Shown here in pieces: positions 43,643 through 55,077 of a stretch of DNA of 64,000 bases (position 1 is the stretch's first letter; every line of letters begins with the position of its first letter). The DNA is from Mortierella sp. BCC40632 (Eukaryota > Mortierellomycota > Mortierellomycetes > Mortierellales > Mortierellaceae). Location of the stretch: contig WAEK01000024.1 in NCBI GenBank assembly GCA_011634665.1, positions 467,639-531,638 on the forward strand, read 5' to 3'. The position numbers were made by a program, and so were the translations under genes. Below the pieces are notes generated by a model. That model was not told the DNA's origin. It saw only the letters and a list, made by a program, of their open reading frames with translations, and ran no database searches.

Positions 43643-43843
43643 TGGCAGCAAAGGTATTCTGATTCACCCTGAACCCTGGCCCCTGATAATTTTTTTTTCA
43701 CAACGTCCGCTATAACCACTCCCACCCTGAGCCCCCCTCCCTGACCCCCTGACCCCTGCTCCCCCTCCCAACCACCCCAAACACCAGAACCTTGCCTACT
43801 CCTTGATCCCCTTGTTGAAGCCTTATCACGTCTCGATATCACA

Positions 43844-44760
43844 ATGTCCTCCGAAGCCCAACCCTCTGCCCCTTCCTACCGTTACCCCCATCCTGAGAAG
43901 TATCAAGGTAGCCGCGATGGATTCACTGCCCTGACATGGCTCCGCAGTGTGAAGCGATATTTTCTGGCGACGGCCACACCAGATTCAATCAAGACAGTGG
44001 TCGCTGCTTCCCTTCTAGGCGATGCAGCAGGACAATGGTTCGACGGTTCCGGTCTCGCCGATGATGCTGACTTTGCCGAGTTTGAGAAAAAATTCAAGTT
44101 GGCTTACATCCCCTCCGACTTTGACCAAGTGCTGCGATCAAGACTGGCGACTCTGAAAATGACCACTACTGTTGATGCTCATGTCGCCGAAACCAAGCGC
44201 CTCCTTACGGCTCTCCTCGCCGATGCCACCTCGGACTTTACTCGTGCCGAGCTGGAGAAGTTTGCACACGTCTCCTTTTTGGAAGGATGCCCCAAGAACT
44301 TACAGCAACTCCTCAGAGCTCTCATGATCACTCAGGTTTTGAATATCTACCAACTCCTCGAGGCAGCCGAGCAGTACGACAGAGTGTACAACTTTACACC
44401 AGACAACCCAAGGAATAACCAGTCGGGATTCGTGACAACCCAAGCTTCCGTTGTGGCAGCACAAATGCAGGCTCCAGCATCTGGCCCAACCCCGATGGAG
44501 ATCGATAATCTTCGAATGGAGATCAATGCCCTCCGACGACACCTCCAAGGCTCAAGCCCCCTCCCAAAATTAACTGACACCGAAAGGAAAAAGCTCATGG
44601 CCAGGGGGTGCTTGCTTCAAGTGCCGCCGTGATGGACACCGCGCAAATGAGTGCCAAAAATGGCGGTCGGCATGTGAATAACATAGCGACCGATGAGGGC
44701 ACCGGCTCCGCGGAGTCGGGAAAAGCCTCGAGCGACCGGGATTAGTCCAGGACCCGGCCG
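43844..44760 (+). pseudogene. Gag of the outer Ty3 element
   Basis: ATG 43844 starts MSSEAQPSAPSYRYPHPEKY, followed by the Gag core (TALTWLRSVKRYF, GDAAGQWFDGSGL). The zinc knuckle CFKCRRDGHRANEC (CX2CX4HX4C) is in the next frame at about 44614, after a one-base shift at the G run near 44604. Gag continues to the insertion at 44857 and joins the protease part at 50484. Confidence 0.8.
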
Positions 44761-44856
44761 CTGAAGCTCCCTCCTCCTTGTCTCTGGACAGGGGGAGTGC
44801 AAGTAGTCTAGAGTTAAGTATTAAAAATACGGAGAATAAAATTGTTTGTACCCACT

Positions 44857-45018
44857 TCTAACAAAGAAGGGAGTGGCAGGAAAAGATGATCTTTATTGGT
44901 GGTAGGTGAAGGGACTATTTATACATGTGAGTGAGGTGGACCTTTTAAGTTATAGGGGTGGGAGTGGACATGACCTCAAAGGTTAAAGGGGTGGGTGCTG
45001 ATGGTCGATACTGTGACA
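44857..45018 (-). repeat. 3' LTR of the inner Ty3 element
   Basis: On the minus strand it starts TGTCACAGTATCG and contains TATAAATAGTCCC. It is identical in my reading to 50317-50478. Confidence 0.92.
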
Positions 45019-46027
45019 CCTTCCCCCATTAAGTGAAGCAGGTCGTGATCCTTACAGTACTGTCTAAGGGTGTCTTCACAATGTGAAAGATTTTTGAGAG
45101 GCTCCCAGGTGGCATCTGAAGCAGCATCGTACCCGACCCATTTGACAAGAAAACTTGTCTTTTTCGTTTTGGGTGTCGTCCTGTGCGCTAAGATAGCCTC
45201 TACTTCATGTTCCTCATTACCCTCAATGATATCGGGTTCTGGAGGAGGTGAAGTCCGACGGCCAAGCGACTCTGGAGATGGAACAAACGGTTTAAAACGG
45301 TCGACATGAAATACGTCATGTATTTTCAATGTAGGGGGGTAGCTCGACCTTGAAGGAGACCGGGCTTCGTTGTTCGAGGAGTGTGAACGGGCCAAAGTAT
45401 CGAGCCTGTAGTGATGCAGCTGGTCGGCTAGAGTCATACGCAGTTGTGATGTTTTCCGTACTGAGCAAGACTTGGTCTCCCACTTTGAATGAGTGTGGCC
45501 TCCGGTGAGCATCAGCATTCTTGATTTGCTGATTCTGAGCCGAGAGAAGGCTGTCTTGTGCCAGAGATAATGAGGTCTTCTGCAAGGCAACAAATTTGTC
45601 CATGTCTGTGGGACAAGCTTCTTCAGGGGCCCGAGGAGGGGAAGCAGGAACCCGTGGATGGAATCCATGATTGAGAAAAAAATGGGGAGACTCCTGTGGA
45701 TGAATTGACGGCATTGTTGTATGCGAATTCTGCAGCAGCAGGGAGGTATAGGTCCCAGTCATCCTGTTTGTGGTTCACTAGACTCCGAAGAACTGACTTA
45801 AGAGTTTGAATGGCTCGCTCGGATTGACCATCTGTCTGCGGATGAAATGCTGAGGACATGGCAAGCTTCGTTCCTAGTCGCTCGTGGAGGCGCTTCCAGA
45901 AGGAACTAGTGAACTTGCTATCCCGGTCGGAGACAATCGTGGAGGGCAACCCATGGAGGCGAAAAGACATTTGCAAAGAAACAATTGGCAACGTCCTTTG
46001 CTGAATCTGTAGTCCGACTAGGAGCAA
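44976..46027 (-). pseudogene. Inner Ty3 integrase C-terminal half and chromodomain
   Basis: Two overlapping frames. The integrase core continues with VSDRDSKFTSSFWKRLHERLG (second catalytic Asp at about 45930) and HPQTDGQSERAIQTLKS (catalytic Glu at about 45835). A frame change at about 45690 follows. The chromodomain is EVEAILAHRTTPKTKKTSFL..WVGYDAASDATWEPLKNL at about 45080-45190. The stop lies inside the 3' LTR (44976). Confidence 0.8.
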
Positions 46028-47237
46028 AATGGACCTGTTTCGACAATTTGTCTACGAAGACAGTGATTGCATCGAATTTGCGTGCTGTTTGTGGTAGTTT
46101 TACCACGAAATCCATTGATACTGTGTCCCAACGTTGTTCTGGAATGGCTAAAGGTTGAAGAAGTCCAGCTGGAAGGCGGCGGACTGCTTTGTTACGTTGG
46201 CAGCTCGAGCAGGATTCGACATACCGTCGGACATCATTTGACATCTTGGGCCAATAGGCAAACCGCCGTAAGGTGGCGTATGTCTTGTCAAAGCCGAAGT
46301 GGCCTGATATTGCAGCATCATGAACCTCGTGGAGTAGGATTAAACGCAGAGTGGACGACTTCGGGACGCAGAGTAATAGGTCACCCTTGCGCTCGACATA
46401 CAATAGACCGTCCTGCAAAAAAAAGTAGTGTGGTGGTGATTGGCCTTGAAGACACCTCTCATAGACGGGAGCAAGACCAGGGTCATCAGCATACCCCTCT
46501 ATAACGTGCTGTCTCCAACTTGTATCCGTCTGAAGGCTGAAAGAGTTGATGGACATAGGGACAGGATCTGGTTCAAGTTTATCAGGTTCGCGGTGGTCCG
46601 GACGACGAGAGAGAGCATCTGGTACGATGTTCTCAATTCCCCGCTTGAACTTGAACTCGAAATCATACTCTTGGAGGAGTTCCATCCATCTCGCCTGGCG
46701 CCTTGTCAGTTTGGGCTGGGTTGGAAAGTGTCTCAGCGTATCGTGATCGGTATATACAATAAAGTGTGAACCGTCTAAGTAAAAGCGCCATGTTTTGAGG
46801 GCGTGGACAACAGCCAGGAGTTCCTGTTCATGGGTAGGGTAGTTCCGTTCAGCTGGGTTTAGTTTGCGGGATGTAAATGCGACAGGTCTGGATGATCCGT
46901 CGGCGTCTGTTTGAAAAAAAAGAACAGCACCTATGGCAAATCCAGAGGCATCAGTCTCCACTGTGGACGGCAGATCGGGGTCAAAGATTCGTAGGACTGG
47001 AGCGGAGCTGATTGCAGATTTGAGGCTAAGGAATGCTTGTTCGCTGTTTTCATCCCATACGAACTGATGGTTTTCGCCAAGGAGGGAGGTGAGGGGAAGT
47101 GCGATGTCGGCAAAATTCTTGATATATTGGTGATAAAATTGGGCAAGACCAAGAAATTGCTGAACGTCGCGTTGTTTCTCCGGTCGTGGCCATTCACGAA
47201 TCGCTTTTAACAAGCCCAGCATTGGTGTGAACGCCAT
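45918..47237 (-). CDS. Inner Ty3 RNase H and integrase N-terminal half
   Basis: One 439-codon frame: RT thumb (VQQFLGLAQFYHQYIKNFAD), RNase H (STVETDASGFAIGAVL, TDHDTLRHFPTQPKL) and the integrase zinc-binding domain (HDAAISGHFGFDKTY, CSSCQRNK). The first catalytic Asp is in SMDFVVKLP, followed by FVDKLSKQVHF. All catalytic residues in this part are present. The frame change near 46000 leads to the next integrase piece. Confidence 0.85.
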   Translation of the reverse strand: MAFTPMLGLLKAIREWPRPEKQRDVQQFLGLAQFYHQYIKNFADIALPLTSLLGENHQFVWDENSEQAFLSLKSAISSAPVLRIFDPDLPSTVETDASGFAIGAVLFFQTDADGSSRPVAFTSRKLNPAERNYPTHEQELLAVVHALKTWRFYLDGSHFIVYTDHDTLRHFPTQPKLTRRQARWMELLQEYDFEFKFKRGIENIVPDALSRRPDHREPDKLEPDPVPMSINSFSLQTDTSWRQHVIEGYADDPGLAPVYERCLQGQSPPHYFFLQDGLLYVERKGDLLLCVPKSSTLRLILLHEVHDAAISGHFGFDKTYATLRRFAYWPKMSNDVRRYVESCSSCQRNKAVRRLPAGLLQPLAIPEQRWDTVSMDFVVKLPQTARKFDAITVFVDKLSKQVHFAPSRTTDSAKDVANCFFANVFSPPWVALHDCLRPG

Positions 47238-47246
47238 CTTTGGTTA

Positions 47247-47888
47247 TTACATGGCCGAGAAACTCCGTTTCTTCTTTTTCATGAAAGAGCACTTGCTCAG
47301 CTTGGCGTACAGTCCATGTTTTCGGAGGAGGGCAAGGACACTTCGAATATGGCGGAGATGCTCGGTCTTGGTTTTTGAATAAATCAAGATATCGTCGAGG
47401 TAGACGACAACCCACTTGTCCAGAACAGGATCGAGTACTTTCAGCATCATATTGGAAAAGGAAGCCGGTGCATTTGTGAGGCCAAATGGAACCACATTAA
47501 ACTCAAAATGACCGTATCTGCAGCGAAAAGCGGTCTTGTGCGTGTGTGGTCCATAGATGCGCTGTTGGTGGTAACCAGAAATGAGGTCAAGCTTGGTAAA
47601 GTAGCGAGCGCCACGGAATCTGTCAATAAGCTCGTCTATTCTGGGCAGCGGGTGGCGATTCTTCCTTGTGATACTGTTGAGAGCGCGATAATCGACGCAC
47701 ATTCGGAGAGTGCCATCAGCCTTCTTGACGAATAAAACAGGGGCACCATATGGAGACGTGCTTGGTTTGATGAACTTTTTGGAGAGTAGGTCGTCCAGTT
47801 GTTTCTTTAGCTCGTCAAGTTCAGCAACAGATAGTCGAATGACGGGGCGGAAGGGGGGGTCTGCCGCTGGGTCAGTGTCGATACGCAT
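47247..47888 (-). CDS. Inner Ty3 reverse transcriptase
   Basis: 213 codons: [68 protein letters not shown] and the catalytic [11 protein letters not shown] (about 47400). A one-base loss near 47280 moves the end ([10 protein letters not shown]) out of frame. The correct continuation [12 protein letters not shown] is in the neighbouring frame. Confidence 0.88.
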   Translation of the reverse strand: MRIDTDPAADPPFRPVIRLSVAELDELKKQLDDLLSKKFIKPSTSPYGAPVLFVKKADGTLRMCVDYRALNSITRKNRHPLPRIDELIDRFRGARYFTKLDLISGYHQQRIYGPHTHKTAFRCRYGHFEFNVVPFGLTNAPASFSNMMLKVLDPVLDKWVVVYLDDILIYSKTKTEHLRHIRSVLALLRKHGLYAKLSKCSFMKKKKRSFSAM

Positions 47889-47892
47889 AGCA

Positions 47893-48669
47893 TCACCTCG
47901 GGGGGGGAAGGCCTGATGGGGAGGGGGGGAAAATGTCTGGGGAATTCGTCAAAACAATTGAGTGGATGTCGGGGTGTAAGGGAGGGGTTGGGGGAGGAGC
48001 GGAGGAGGGAGGAGAAGAGGGAGAGGAGGAAGGGGCAGAGGAAGGAGAGGAGGAGGGGGCAGAGGAAGGAGTGGAGGAAGGAGTGGAGGAAGGAGTGGAG
48101 GAAGGAGTGGATGAAGGAGTGGAGGAGGGAGTGGAAGAGTGATTTGTTTGATCTGTGCTATCCTCATCGAGAGACCGAATAAGGGCTAAGTAGATCTCGC
48201 TTCCGATGTCTGTTGCCTCAGTGAAGAAATGTACGTGAGTGAGGAGAAGTCCCCGAGTGCGAGATGAGATAGATGACGATTTGAAACCAGTGCATTCCCA
48301 ATCGATGGTGAGGCCGTTGTGTTGGAACCGTAGATTGTTTGTCCGCCAGTTGATGAGTGGGTTGATCTCAGCAAGCCAAGGCTTGCCAAGAATAAGGTCA
48401 TATTTGTGGGAGAGGGTAGACGATAGGGGTAAGAGTGGTGGAGTATTGGTGTCGTTGTAGGGAGATGTTGGATTTGAGTGCTGCAAAAAGATTGGGAGCC
48501 ATTTGGGAGGATGATAGGGATAGGGGAGATGCAAGTGTAGGGATTGAATGTTTTTGATGAAAGACTCGCTGACCACATTGCCTTGGGCTCCGCCGTCGAT
48601 GAGGACCCGCGCTGGATGGCCGTCAACATTGCAAATAAATGTAAGGAGTGTCGACTTTGCCTTCTCCAC
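47893..48669 (-). CDS. Inner Ty3 aspartic protease with Pro-Ser repeat linker
   Basis: Protease motif [15 protein letters not shown] (DGGA active-site variant of DSGA, about 48590) and [17 protein letters not shown]. It is followed by an Ile/Thr region and a [11 protein letters not shown] repeat (about 47985-48135) before the RT. The end is [17 protein letters not shown]. Confidence 0.8.
   Translation of the reverse strand: MEKAKSTLLTFICNVDGHPARVLIDGGAQGNVVSESFIKNIQSLHLHLPYPYHPPKWLPIFLQHSNPTSPYNDTNTPPLLPLSSTLSHKYDLILGKPWLAEINPLINWRTNNLRFQHNGLTIDWECTGFKSSSISSRTRGLLLTHVHFFTEATDIGSEIYLALIRSLDEDSTDQTNHSSTPSSTPSSTPSSTPSSTPSSTPSSAPSSSPSSAPSSSPSSPPSSAPPPTPPLHPDIHSIVLTNSPDIFPPSPSGLPPPR
47990..48140. 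repeat. GGA-rich minisatellite in the inner Ty3 element
   Basis: Tandem 12-bp and related units of the form GGAGTGGAGGAA on the plus strand encode the PSST repeat on the minus strand. Low-complexity linkers of this kind expand easily. Confidence 0.8.
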
Positions 48670-48689
48670 TGTGAAAGTAGAGACTCCAA

Positions 48690-50048
48690 TGCCTTTTTAC
48701 GTAGGCGGCGAATCTTGCTTTTTAGATAGAACTGAGGTAGAGCAGGGTTCGGAGATTGAGGATGATGGGGATGAACTGAATGCAGGGTAGGTGTTATCGT
48801 CCAATCCTGTCTCAGGTTGAGTAGGCAGGGGGGAGAGTATAGTCATAGGCGGTGGAGTGAGGTAAATGATTGTGGGAAGGCGAACATGATGATGGAGAAG
48901 TATGTATTTTATCTGAAATAGCGATCGGTTTATTGGAAGTGACAGAAAACTTTTCAGAGGAAATAATATTTCTCCCATGGTCCAGAAGATCGGAGGAGGG
49001 GAGTAGCAGCAACAAGAGTCTGGACCTTTTCTAGTTGCTGTTGGCTTTTCCCGACTGAGGTGGGGGGGGGAGTGGCTGTTTGCTGCGCCTGGGGGAGGGA
49101 GTGGTTTCAATGTTGTTGAATTGTCGGGAGGGTTTCGCAGAAGGGGAAAGGTGCGGCATTTGTCCGCCATATGGCCTATTTTGCGACATTTGAAGCATCC
49201 CCTGTTCGCCTTGAGGTATTCGCGTTCCTCGTTGGTGAGCTTAGCTGGGCGAGGACGCTGCCTCGGTTATTCGAAAGGTTTGACAAATAATTGACTTGGG
49301 CAGAGAGATTATTGATCATCATCTGCATAGAGTCAATGTCCATGGCGTTAGGGTCCTTGACAGGGGTGGTCTTGGGAGGTAAGGCCCCCTCAGGGAAGAG
49401 GATGGCATGCACGTTTGTAGCCTGTTGGATGGCCACATCCAAAGATTTGGGCTCACGAAGGCGAACCTCTTTGCTAGTATCATAGTGTAGGCCTTTCATG
49501 TACCAGTGTAAGGCAGTTTCGTCGTCGAGTGTAGGGACGCGTCGTCTCAAGCGGCGGAACTCGTGAGTGTAGGCAGCAATGGTTCGTTTGCCTTGTTTCA
49601 GACCTTCGAGGGCCTCACGAGCGGCGGTCTTTGCATTGGGAGGGGTGTGGAAATCAAGAAATGCCTCTCGAAATTTTATCCATGGGCAGGTGATGTTGAG
49701 ACCGCATGTTCTCCACCAGGATTTAGCGTCTCCAGTAAGGTTTAAGGCTGTATACTGCACCCAGTCGCATTCGTTGAGCTTGACGACCTGGTAATACTCC
49801 TCCTGGTTGTCGATGAAGTTGTTGCAGGCGTCCGCGTCGATGTCCCCAGAGTAGGGGGCGGGGGTTTGAGGTTTGAGGATTTTATGCAAGGTACGCGCAA
49901 CGTCGCGGTGAGCAGCCTCAATTTCAAGCTGGGATGGGGCGGGGGGATCAGAGGGGGTGGTGATGGACGAGAGCAGAGAGCTGATCCTGTTTCTTTCCTC
50001 CTCTGGGAGGGAGGCGACGATGCTGAGGATTTCGTGCTGGGCCGACAT
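48690..50048 (-). pseudogene. Inner Ty3 Gag
   Basis: ATG 50048 gives MSAQHEILSIVASLPEEERN. The Gag core contains YTALNLTGDAKSWWR and FLDFHTPPNAKTAAREAL, and it ends in frame 1 at 49176. The zinc knuckle GCFKCRKIGHMADKC (CX2CX4HX4C) lies in another frame at 49150-49195, so a single-base shift occurs near 49260, between NNRG and QRPRPAKL. A Ser/Pro-rich tail joins the protease region. Confidence 0.82.
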
Positions 50049-50316
50049 GTTGGAAATAGGGGAAACAGAATAGGGGTGAGAAAAGAGAGAGGAAAAAAGA
50101 AAAAAGGGGGGAGGGCGGGAGGGTCAAGGGAAAAAGGGGTGGGGAAAAAAAGAAAAGAGAGGGAGGGTTCTAGGAACCGAGTGGAAAGGAAAGTAGAGGG
50201 GAAGAGTGAAAGTGAAGTGAATAAAAAAAAGTACTGCCAGGGAGCTGCCTAACGAGTGGAGGGAAAGATAATAGTCAGGGTAGAAGAGGCAGTGAATCGA
50301 GGTACCTTTGCTAACA

Positions 50317-50478
50317 TCTAACAAAGAAGGGAGTGGCAGGAAAAGATGATCTTTATTGGTGGTAGGTGAAGGGACTATTTATACATGTGAGTGAGGTGGA
50401 CCTTTTAAGTTATAGGGGTGGGAGTGGACATGACCTCAAAGGTTAAAGGGGTGGGTGCTGATGGTCGATACTGTGACA
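50317..50478 (-). repeat. 5' LTR of the inner Ty3 element
   Basis: The 162-bp LTR matches the one at 44857-45018 base for base in my reading. The sequence just inside (TGTTAGCAAAGG on the minus strand) should be the primer-binding site, but I could not assign the tRNA. Confidence 0.9.
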
Positions 50479-50483
50479 CCACT

Positions 50484-52698
50484 CCACCTCACTACCCACT
50501 CCTCCTATTGAAACTCCCCTATTATGTAAGAAAGACCCTGACCTACCCCCAACCCCTGACCACATGTTTTCGGACCCTCAATCTGACTTTGTCAGTGAGA
50601 AGACAAACTCGTGTGCGACGGTGGACCTGGACCCACTTGCTCCCTCGTCTTTAGACTCTCCCTCCAAGGATACAAAGAAATCAAAAAAGCCGAAAAAGAT
50701 TAAGCTTTGTTCTTTGTCTCTCAAGGACGCAGAACGGACTCTGCTGACATTCATTGGCTCTGTGAATGGTCACCCAGCAAAAATATTGATCGACGGTGGT
50801 GCTGAAGGTAATGTCATCAGCTACTCTTTCAGAAAGAAACACTCCATTCCCACCACCTCAATCGACCCTATCCCTATTGTCCTCCCAAACGGCTCTGCAT
50901 CATTCGCGGCTCTGCATCATTCGCGGCGAATGCATGCACTATTCAACTACAACGAGACAAGTATGATGACTTCATCGATGCAATCGAATACAAGTTATCA
51001 AAGTACGACTTAATCCTCGGAAAACCTTGGCTCACACGGATCAACCCCGTATCAACTGGCAGACAAACGACTTACACTTCCGACACAATGGCAATAAGGT
51101 ATTCTGGTGCTGTTCGGAGTCAGACGCCCCATCACTTACCCGTACCACCGATGAATTTGTCTTGAGCCCCATCAACTTCCACTCCATGATGACCCAACCA
51201 GGAAGTGAGGTATTTATGGCACTGGTCAACCTCGCTCCCAATGAGGCAGAAAAAGAGACACCTCCTGAAGTGACCCCGATCCTGGAAGAGTACTCCGACG
51301 TGTTTCCCAAAACACTTCCTGATGGCCTCCCACCGGACAGAGGCGACGAAATGCACATCGAGACTGACCCAACAGCCGACCCCCCTGTTCGACCTGTTAT
51401 TCGTCTTTCAATTGCCGAACTGGATGAGCTTCGTAAGCAACTTGATGAGCTATTGAAAAAGGGATTCATCAAGCCAAGTACTTCTCCATATGGTGCCCCT
51501 GTCCTTTTTGTGAAGAAGAAAGAGGGTACATTGCGTATGTGTGTCGACTACCGGGGATTGAACCGTATCACAAAGAAAAACAGGCACCCTCTTCCACGCA
51601 TCGATGAGCTCATTGATAGGATCCGAGACTCCAAGTACTTTACCAAGCTGGATCTAATGTCTGGCTATCACCAACAGCGCATCTATGGCCCTCATACGCA
51701 CAAGACGGCTTTCCGATGCAGATATGGCCACTTTGAATTTAATGTTATTCCTTTTGGATTGACCAACGCCCCTGCTGCTTTCTCGGCAATGATGCGAAAG
51801 GCTATGGACCCACTTCTCGACAAATGCATTGTTATTTATCTTGACGACATTCTAATATTCTCCAAGACAAAAGAAGACCACCTAGAACACATCCGAAAAG
51901 TCCTTGAATTACTCCGCAAGAATAGACTTTATGCAAAGCTCAGCAAATGTTCATTCCTTCAAGAAGAGACCGAGTTCCTCGGCCATATCATCTCCAAGGA
52001 CGGTATCAAGCCCAACGGTGGTTTGATTAAGGCTATCCAGGAATGGCCTACCCCTGAGAAGCAGAAAGACGTACAACAGTTCATTGGTCTTGCTCAGTTT
52101 TATCAGCAATACATCAAAGGGTTTGCTGACATTGCTCTACCACTAACAGCACTACTCGGAGAAGGAAAACCGTTCAAGTGGGGAGATGAGGAGAACAAGG
52201 CTTTCCTCTCGCTCAAAGACGTCATGACTAAAGCACCAGTTCTCATTATTTACGACCCTGATCGCGCAACCATTGTGGAAACTGACGCTTCTGGATTCGC
52301 CGTGGCAGCCGTATTACTCCAAAAGGACGATTCAGGACAATGGAGACCAGTTGCCTTCACCTCAAAGAAAATGAACTCTGCCGAACGCAATTATCCAACA
52401 CATGAACAGGAGCTATTGGCCGTTGTCCATGCACTTAGAACTTGGCGCTATTATTTGGATGGAAAGAAGTTCACTGTCAACACCGATCACGCCACTCTCC
52501 GCCACTTTCCAACCCAGCCCAAACTCACCAAAAGACAGGCCCGATGGATGGAGCTATTACAAGAGTATGATTTCCAATTCCGCTATAAGCGTGGAGCCGA
52601 CAACATTGTTCCTGATGCTCTATCACGACGCCCCGATCTAAAAAATGACCCGCCCTGTACAATTAATTCAGTGGAGGTCTCGCTTGACCCAGGTATTA
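50484..52698 (+). pseudogene. Outer Ty3 protease, reverse transcriptase and RNase H
   Basis: Protease KILIDGGAEGNVIS (50785). A 17-bp tandem duplication (50891-50907 and 50908-50924) and a base change in the CCCC at about 51045 break the frame. Then comes a long open frame with RT ([55 protein letters not shown] at 51829) and RNase H (ETDASGFAVAAVL, NYPTHEQELLAVVHAL, NTDHATLRHF). It ends at the 8-bp duplication of the next insertion in PGIRQR. Confidence 0.88.
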
Positions 52699-52706
52699 GG
52701 CAGCGC

Positions 52707-53599
52707 TGTCATGTAGCAACTACGATATCGGAAGATAGTGAAATAAAAGACACCGAGCAAGCTTCCTTGCTCGGGGATGCCCTTTCTTTTGTATTTCATC
52801 TGCCTGCCGTCTTTGAAGAGTAAGTTACTCCTCCCCTTGTTGAGCGACCCTTACCCAACGACAGACATGCGACATCCACCCTAAGTCATATGGACTTTGC
52901 GCTGCCGACCGCTCGTTCCATGCCATCGAAGTGCTCCTGGCGACCCGTCTGCAACGCGACGTTTATCGACCTTCTCCCCTCCTTGGACCATTGCAAGAAT
53001 ACTTCAACGATCGTGGGATCAAGAAGCCAAGACTCGCACGAGGAGGATCAAGAGACATCCGCGTGGCTTCTTGCCATTGCTATCCCATCCTTCTTTCCCT
53101 TTCTTTTTCTTTTTTTTCTTTCTTGATCGAGCTGTTTATTCCTCGTGTGGACAGCTACCAGTGCCAGCTTGATTGACTCGAACCCATTTGTGCCATCCCC
53201 ATCCTTTCAGAATAGCATCTTGATCACTTTCTTCGGTCCTGTCCCATTGTTGTTCTTCTGGAAAATTCCTGTGAAAACGAGATATATCGACAAAAGGTTG
53301 GTCTTTGTCTTTGGACTCTGGCACGACACCAACTCTTTTGTCTGAATCTCATTTTTTGCCTTATTCACACAGTGTAAATTTGCCTACTTTGGACTTAGCA
53401 TAATTTTCCTCAGCCCGATCGGTTTTCTTCCCACTTTGGTTCTTGTTCTCCTGAGATTGCTCTAGGACATTGTCATTCCCATTTCTGTACGTATTCTCCC
53501 TTCGTCGTTATGAGAGTTGAAAGTAGATTTGTAGAAGATAGACTGACCGTAGACCCATTTGATCCTATTTCCCCAGCGGCCTGTTTGTGATTTCTACAG
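52707..53599. mobile_element. 893-bp DNA element with 8-bp target duplication
   Basis: GGCAGCGC occurs at 52699-52706 and 53600-53607 on both sides. Deleting one copy plus the insert gives GIRQRLIEGYMTDP, a continuous Ty3 frame and the expected alignment with the inner element. The right end (CTGTAGAAATCACAAACAG, reverse complement) recurs at 56514. The insert begins TGTCATGTAGCAAC; the terminal repeats are weak. An 8-bp duplication points to the hAT superfamily, but no transposase is present. Confidence 0.7.
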
Positions 53600-53607
53600 G
53601 GCAGCGC

Positions 53608-55042
53608 CTGATAGAAGGCTATATGACCGATCCTTGTCTGAAGTCGATCTATGAAAGCTGCCTCCAGGGAAGTCCACCCCCACGCTACCATCTGAAGAAG
53701 GATTTGCTTTATGTTTTACGCCGGGGTGACACCTTGCTATGTATTCCTCGCAAAGCTGACATTCGTCTCGATCTATTACATGATGCCCACGACTCTGCCA
53801 TAGCAGGACACTTGGGATTCGACAAGACATATGACAAGATAAGAAGGATTGCCTTCTGGCCCAAGATCGCGAGGGACACCAGGCTTTATGTGCAATCGTG
53901 TGAGAGCTGTCAGCGCAATAAGCCTAGCAACCATCGACCAGTAGGACTACTCCAACCCTTGACAGTACCCGGACAACGATGGGAAACCGTGACAATGGAC
54001 TTTGCAGTTAATCTACCCAAGACTCCTCGAGGATATGACGCAATCGCAGTATTTGTTGATAAATTGTCGAAGCAAGTCCACTTTGCCCCTTGTAAGACTA
54101 CGGATACAGCAGCCGACACTGCAAGGATATTTTTCGACAATATATTCAGACTACACGGGATGCCTACGACCATTGTCTCAGACCGCGACACCAAGTTCTG
54201 CAGTCACTTCTGGCAGGAACTGCACAAGCTCATGAATGTTAAGTTGGCTATGTCGACAGCTTTCCACCCCCAGACAGATGGACAGTCGGAGCGAGCAATT
54301 GGGACACTCTCATCAATACTACGAGCATTTGTCGATCAAAAGCAGACCAACTGGGACCTCTTTTTTTGTCTGCTGCCGAATTTGCATACAACAACTCGGT
54401 CAACCCTACCACTGGATACTCGCCCTTCTTCTTGACCATGGGCTACCACCCTAGACTCCCCTCATCTCTTCTCCAACCTACGGAAACCAGTGTACCAAGT
54501 GTGGATGACTTTGTCAACGCTCAGTCCTCCAGCCTCCAAATAGCCCAGGAAAATATCCGTTTGGCACAAGAGAACCAGGAGTGGAATGCAAATACAAAGC
54601 GTGTGGACCATGACTACAAAGTTGGTGATATGATCATGCTGAACGCAGAGAACATCACCATCCCAGCATACAGCACAAGATCATCGAAAAAGCTGCAACA
54701 GCGCTTTTTATTGGACCATTCCCCTCCTGGAAAAGCACTCACCTGTTACTTTCAAGGTTGAACTGCCTCCTGCCATGAAAATCCACGATGTCTTCCATGT
54801 GGACAGGTTCAGACACTACCACCCCTTCACCAGAGGACCTTGGAGCTAGGACTCCTCCACGACCTGACCCCGAGATAGTCGACGGCGAAGAGGAGTACGA
54901 GGTAGAAGAAGTGTTGGAGTACCGAAGGCACAGGAGGCAACACCAATTCCTAGTTCGCTGGAAGGGATACACTAGAGAAGACGATACCTGGGAACCAGTC
55001 AAGAACCCAGAGCATTGCCCCGATCTAGTAGAAAAAATTTAA
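53608..55042 (+). pseudogene. Outer Ty3 integrase and chromodomain
   Basis: The frame resumes with LIEGYMTDPCLKSIYESCL. The integrase HHCC finger (HDAHDSAIAGHLGF, CESCQRNK), first Asp (TMDFAVNLP), second Asp (VSDRDTKF) and Glu (QTDGQSERAIGTL) are all present. Frame changes occur at T7 (54361-54367), near 54712 and near 54815. The chromodomain is EYEVEEVLEYRRHRRQHQFL..WKGYTREDDTWEPVKN (54890-55010), stop at 55042. Chromodomains direct integration to marked chromatin in related elements. Confidence 0.85.
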
Positions 55043-55077
55043 AAAGATAATGGGTTGGATTTTTTAAAAGGGAAAGG

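Larger units (their letters stand above)
44857..50478 (-). mobile_element. Inner chromodomain Ty3-type retrotransposon with identical LTRs
   Basis: A 5.6-kb element inserted in reverse orientation into the gag-pol junction of the outer element. The LTRs 50317-50478 (5') and 44857-45018 (3') are each 162 bp, and I read no difference between them. A 5-bp target duplication CCACT flanks it (44852-44856 and 50479-50483). A polypurine tract (AATGGGGGAAGG, 45019-45030 complement) precedes the 3' LTR. Gag, protease, RT, RNase H, integrase and chromodomain are present. Removing it restores continuity of the outer frame (...KIVCTH then STSLPTPP). Several frame breaks exist in spite of its youth. Confidence 0.92.

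Noticed and set aside
52698..53607. Spliceosomal intron in the outer Ty3 pol gene (GTAAGT near 52822, TTTCTACAG at 53599)
   Set aside because: The 8-bp duplication and the second inverted copy with the same end at 56514 show a transposon insertion; splice-like ends are probably coincidental.
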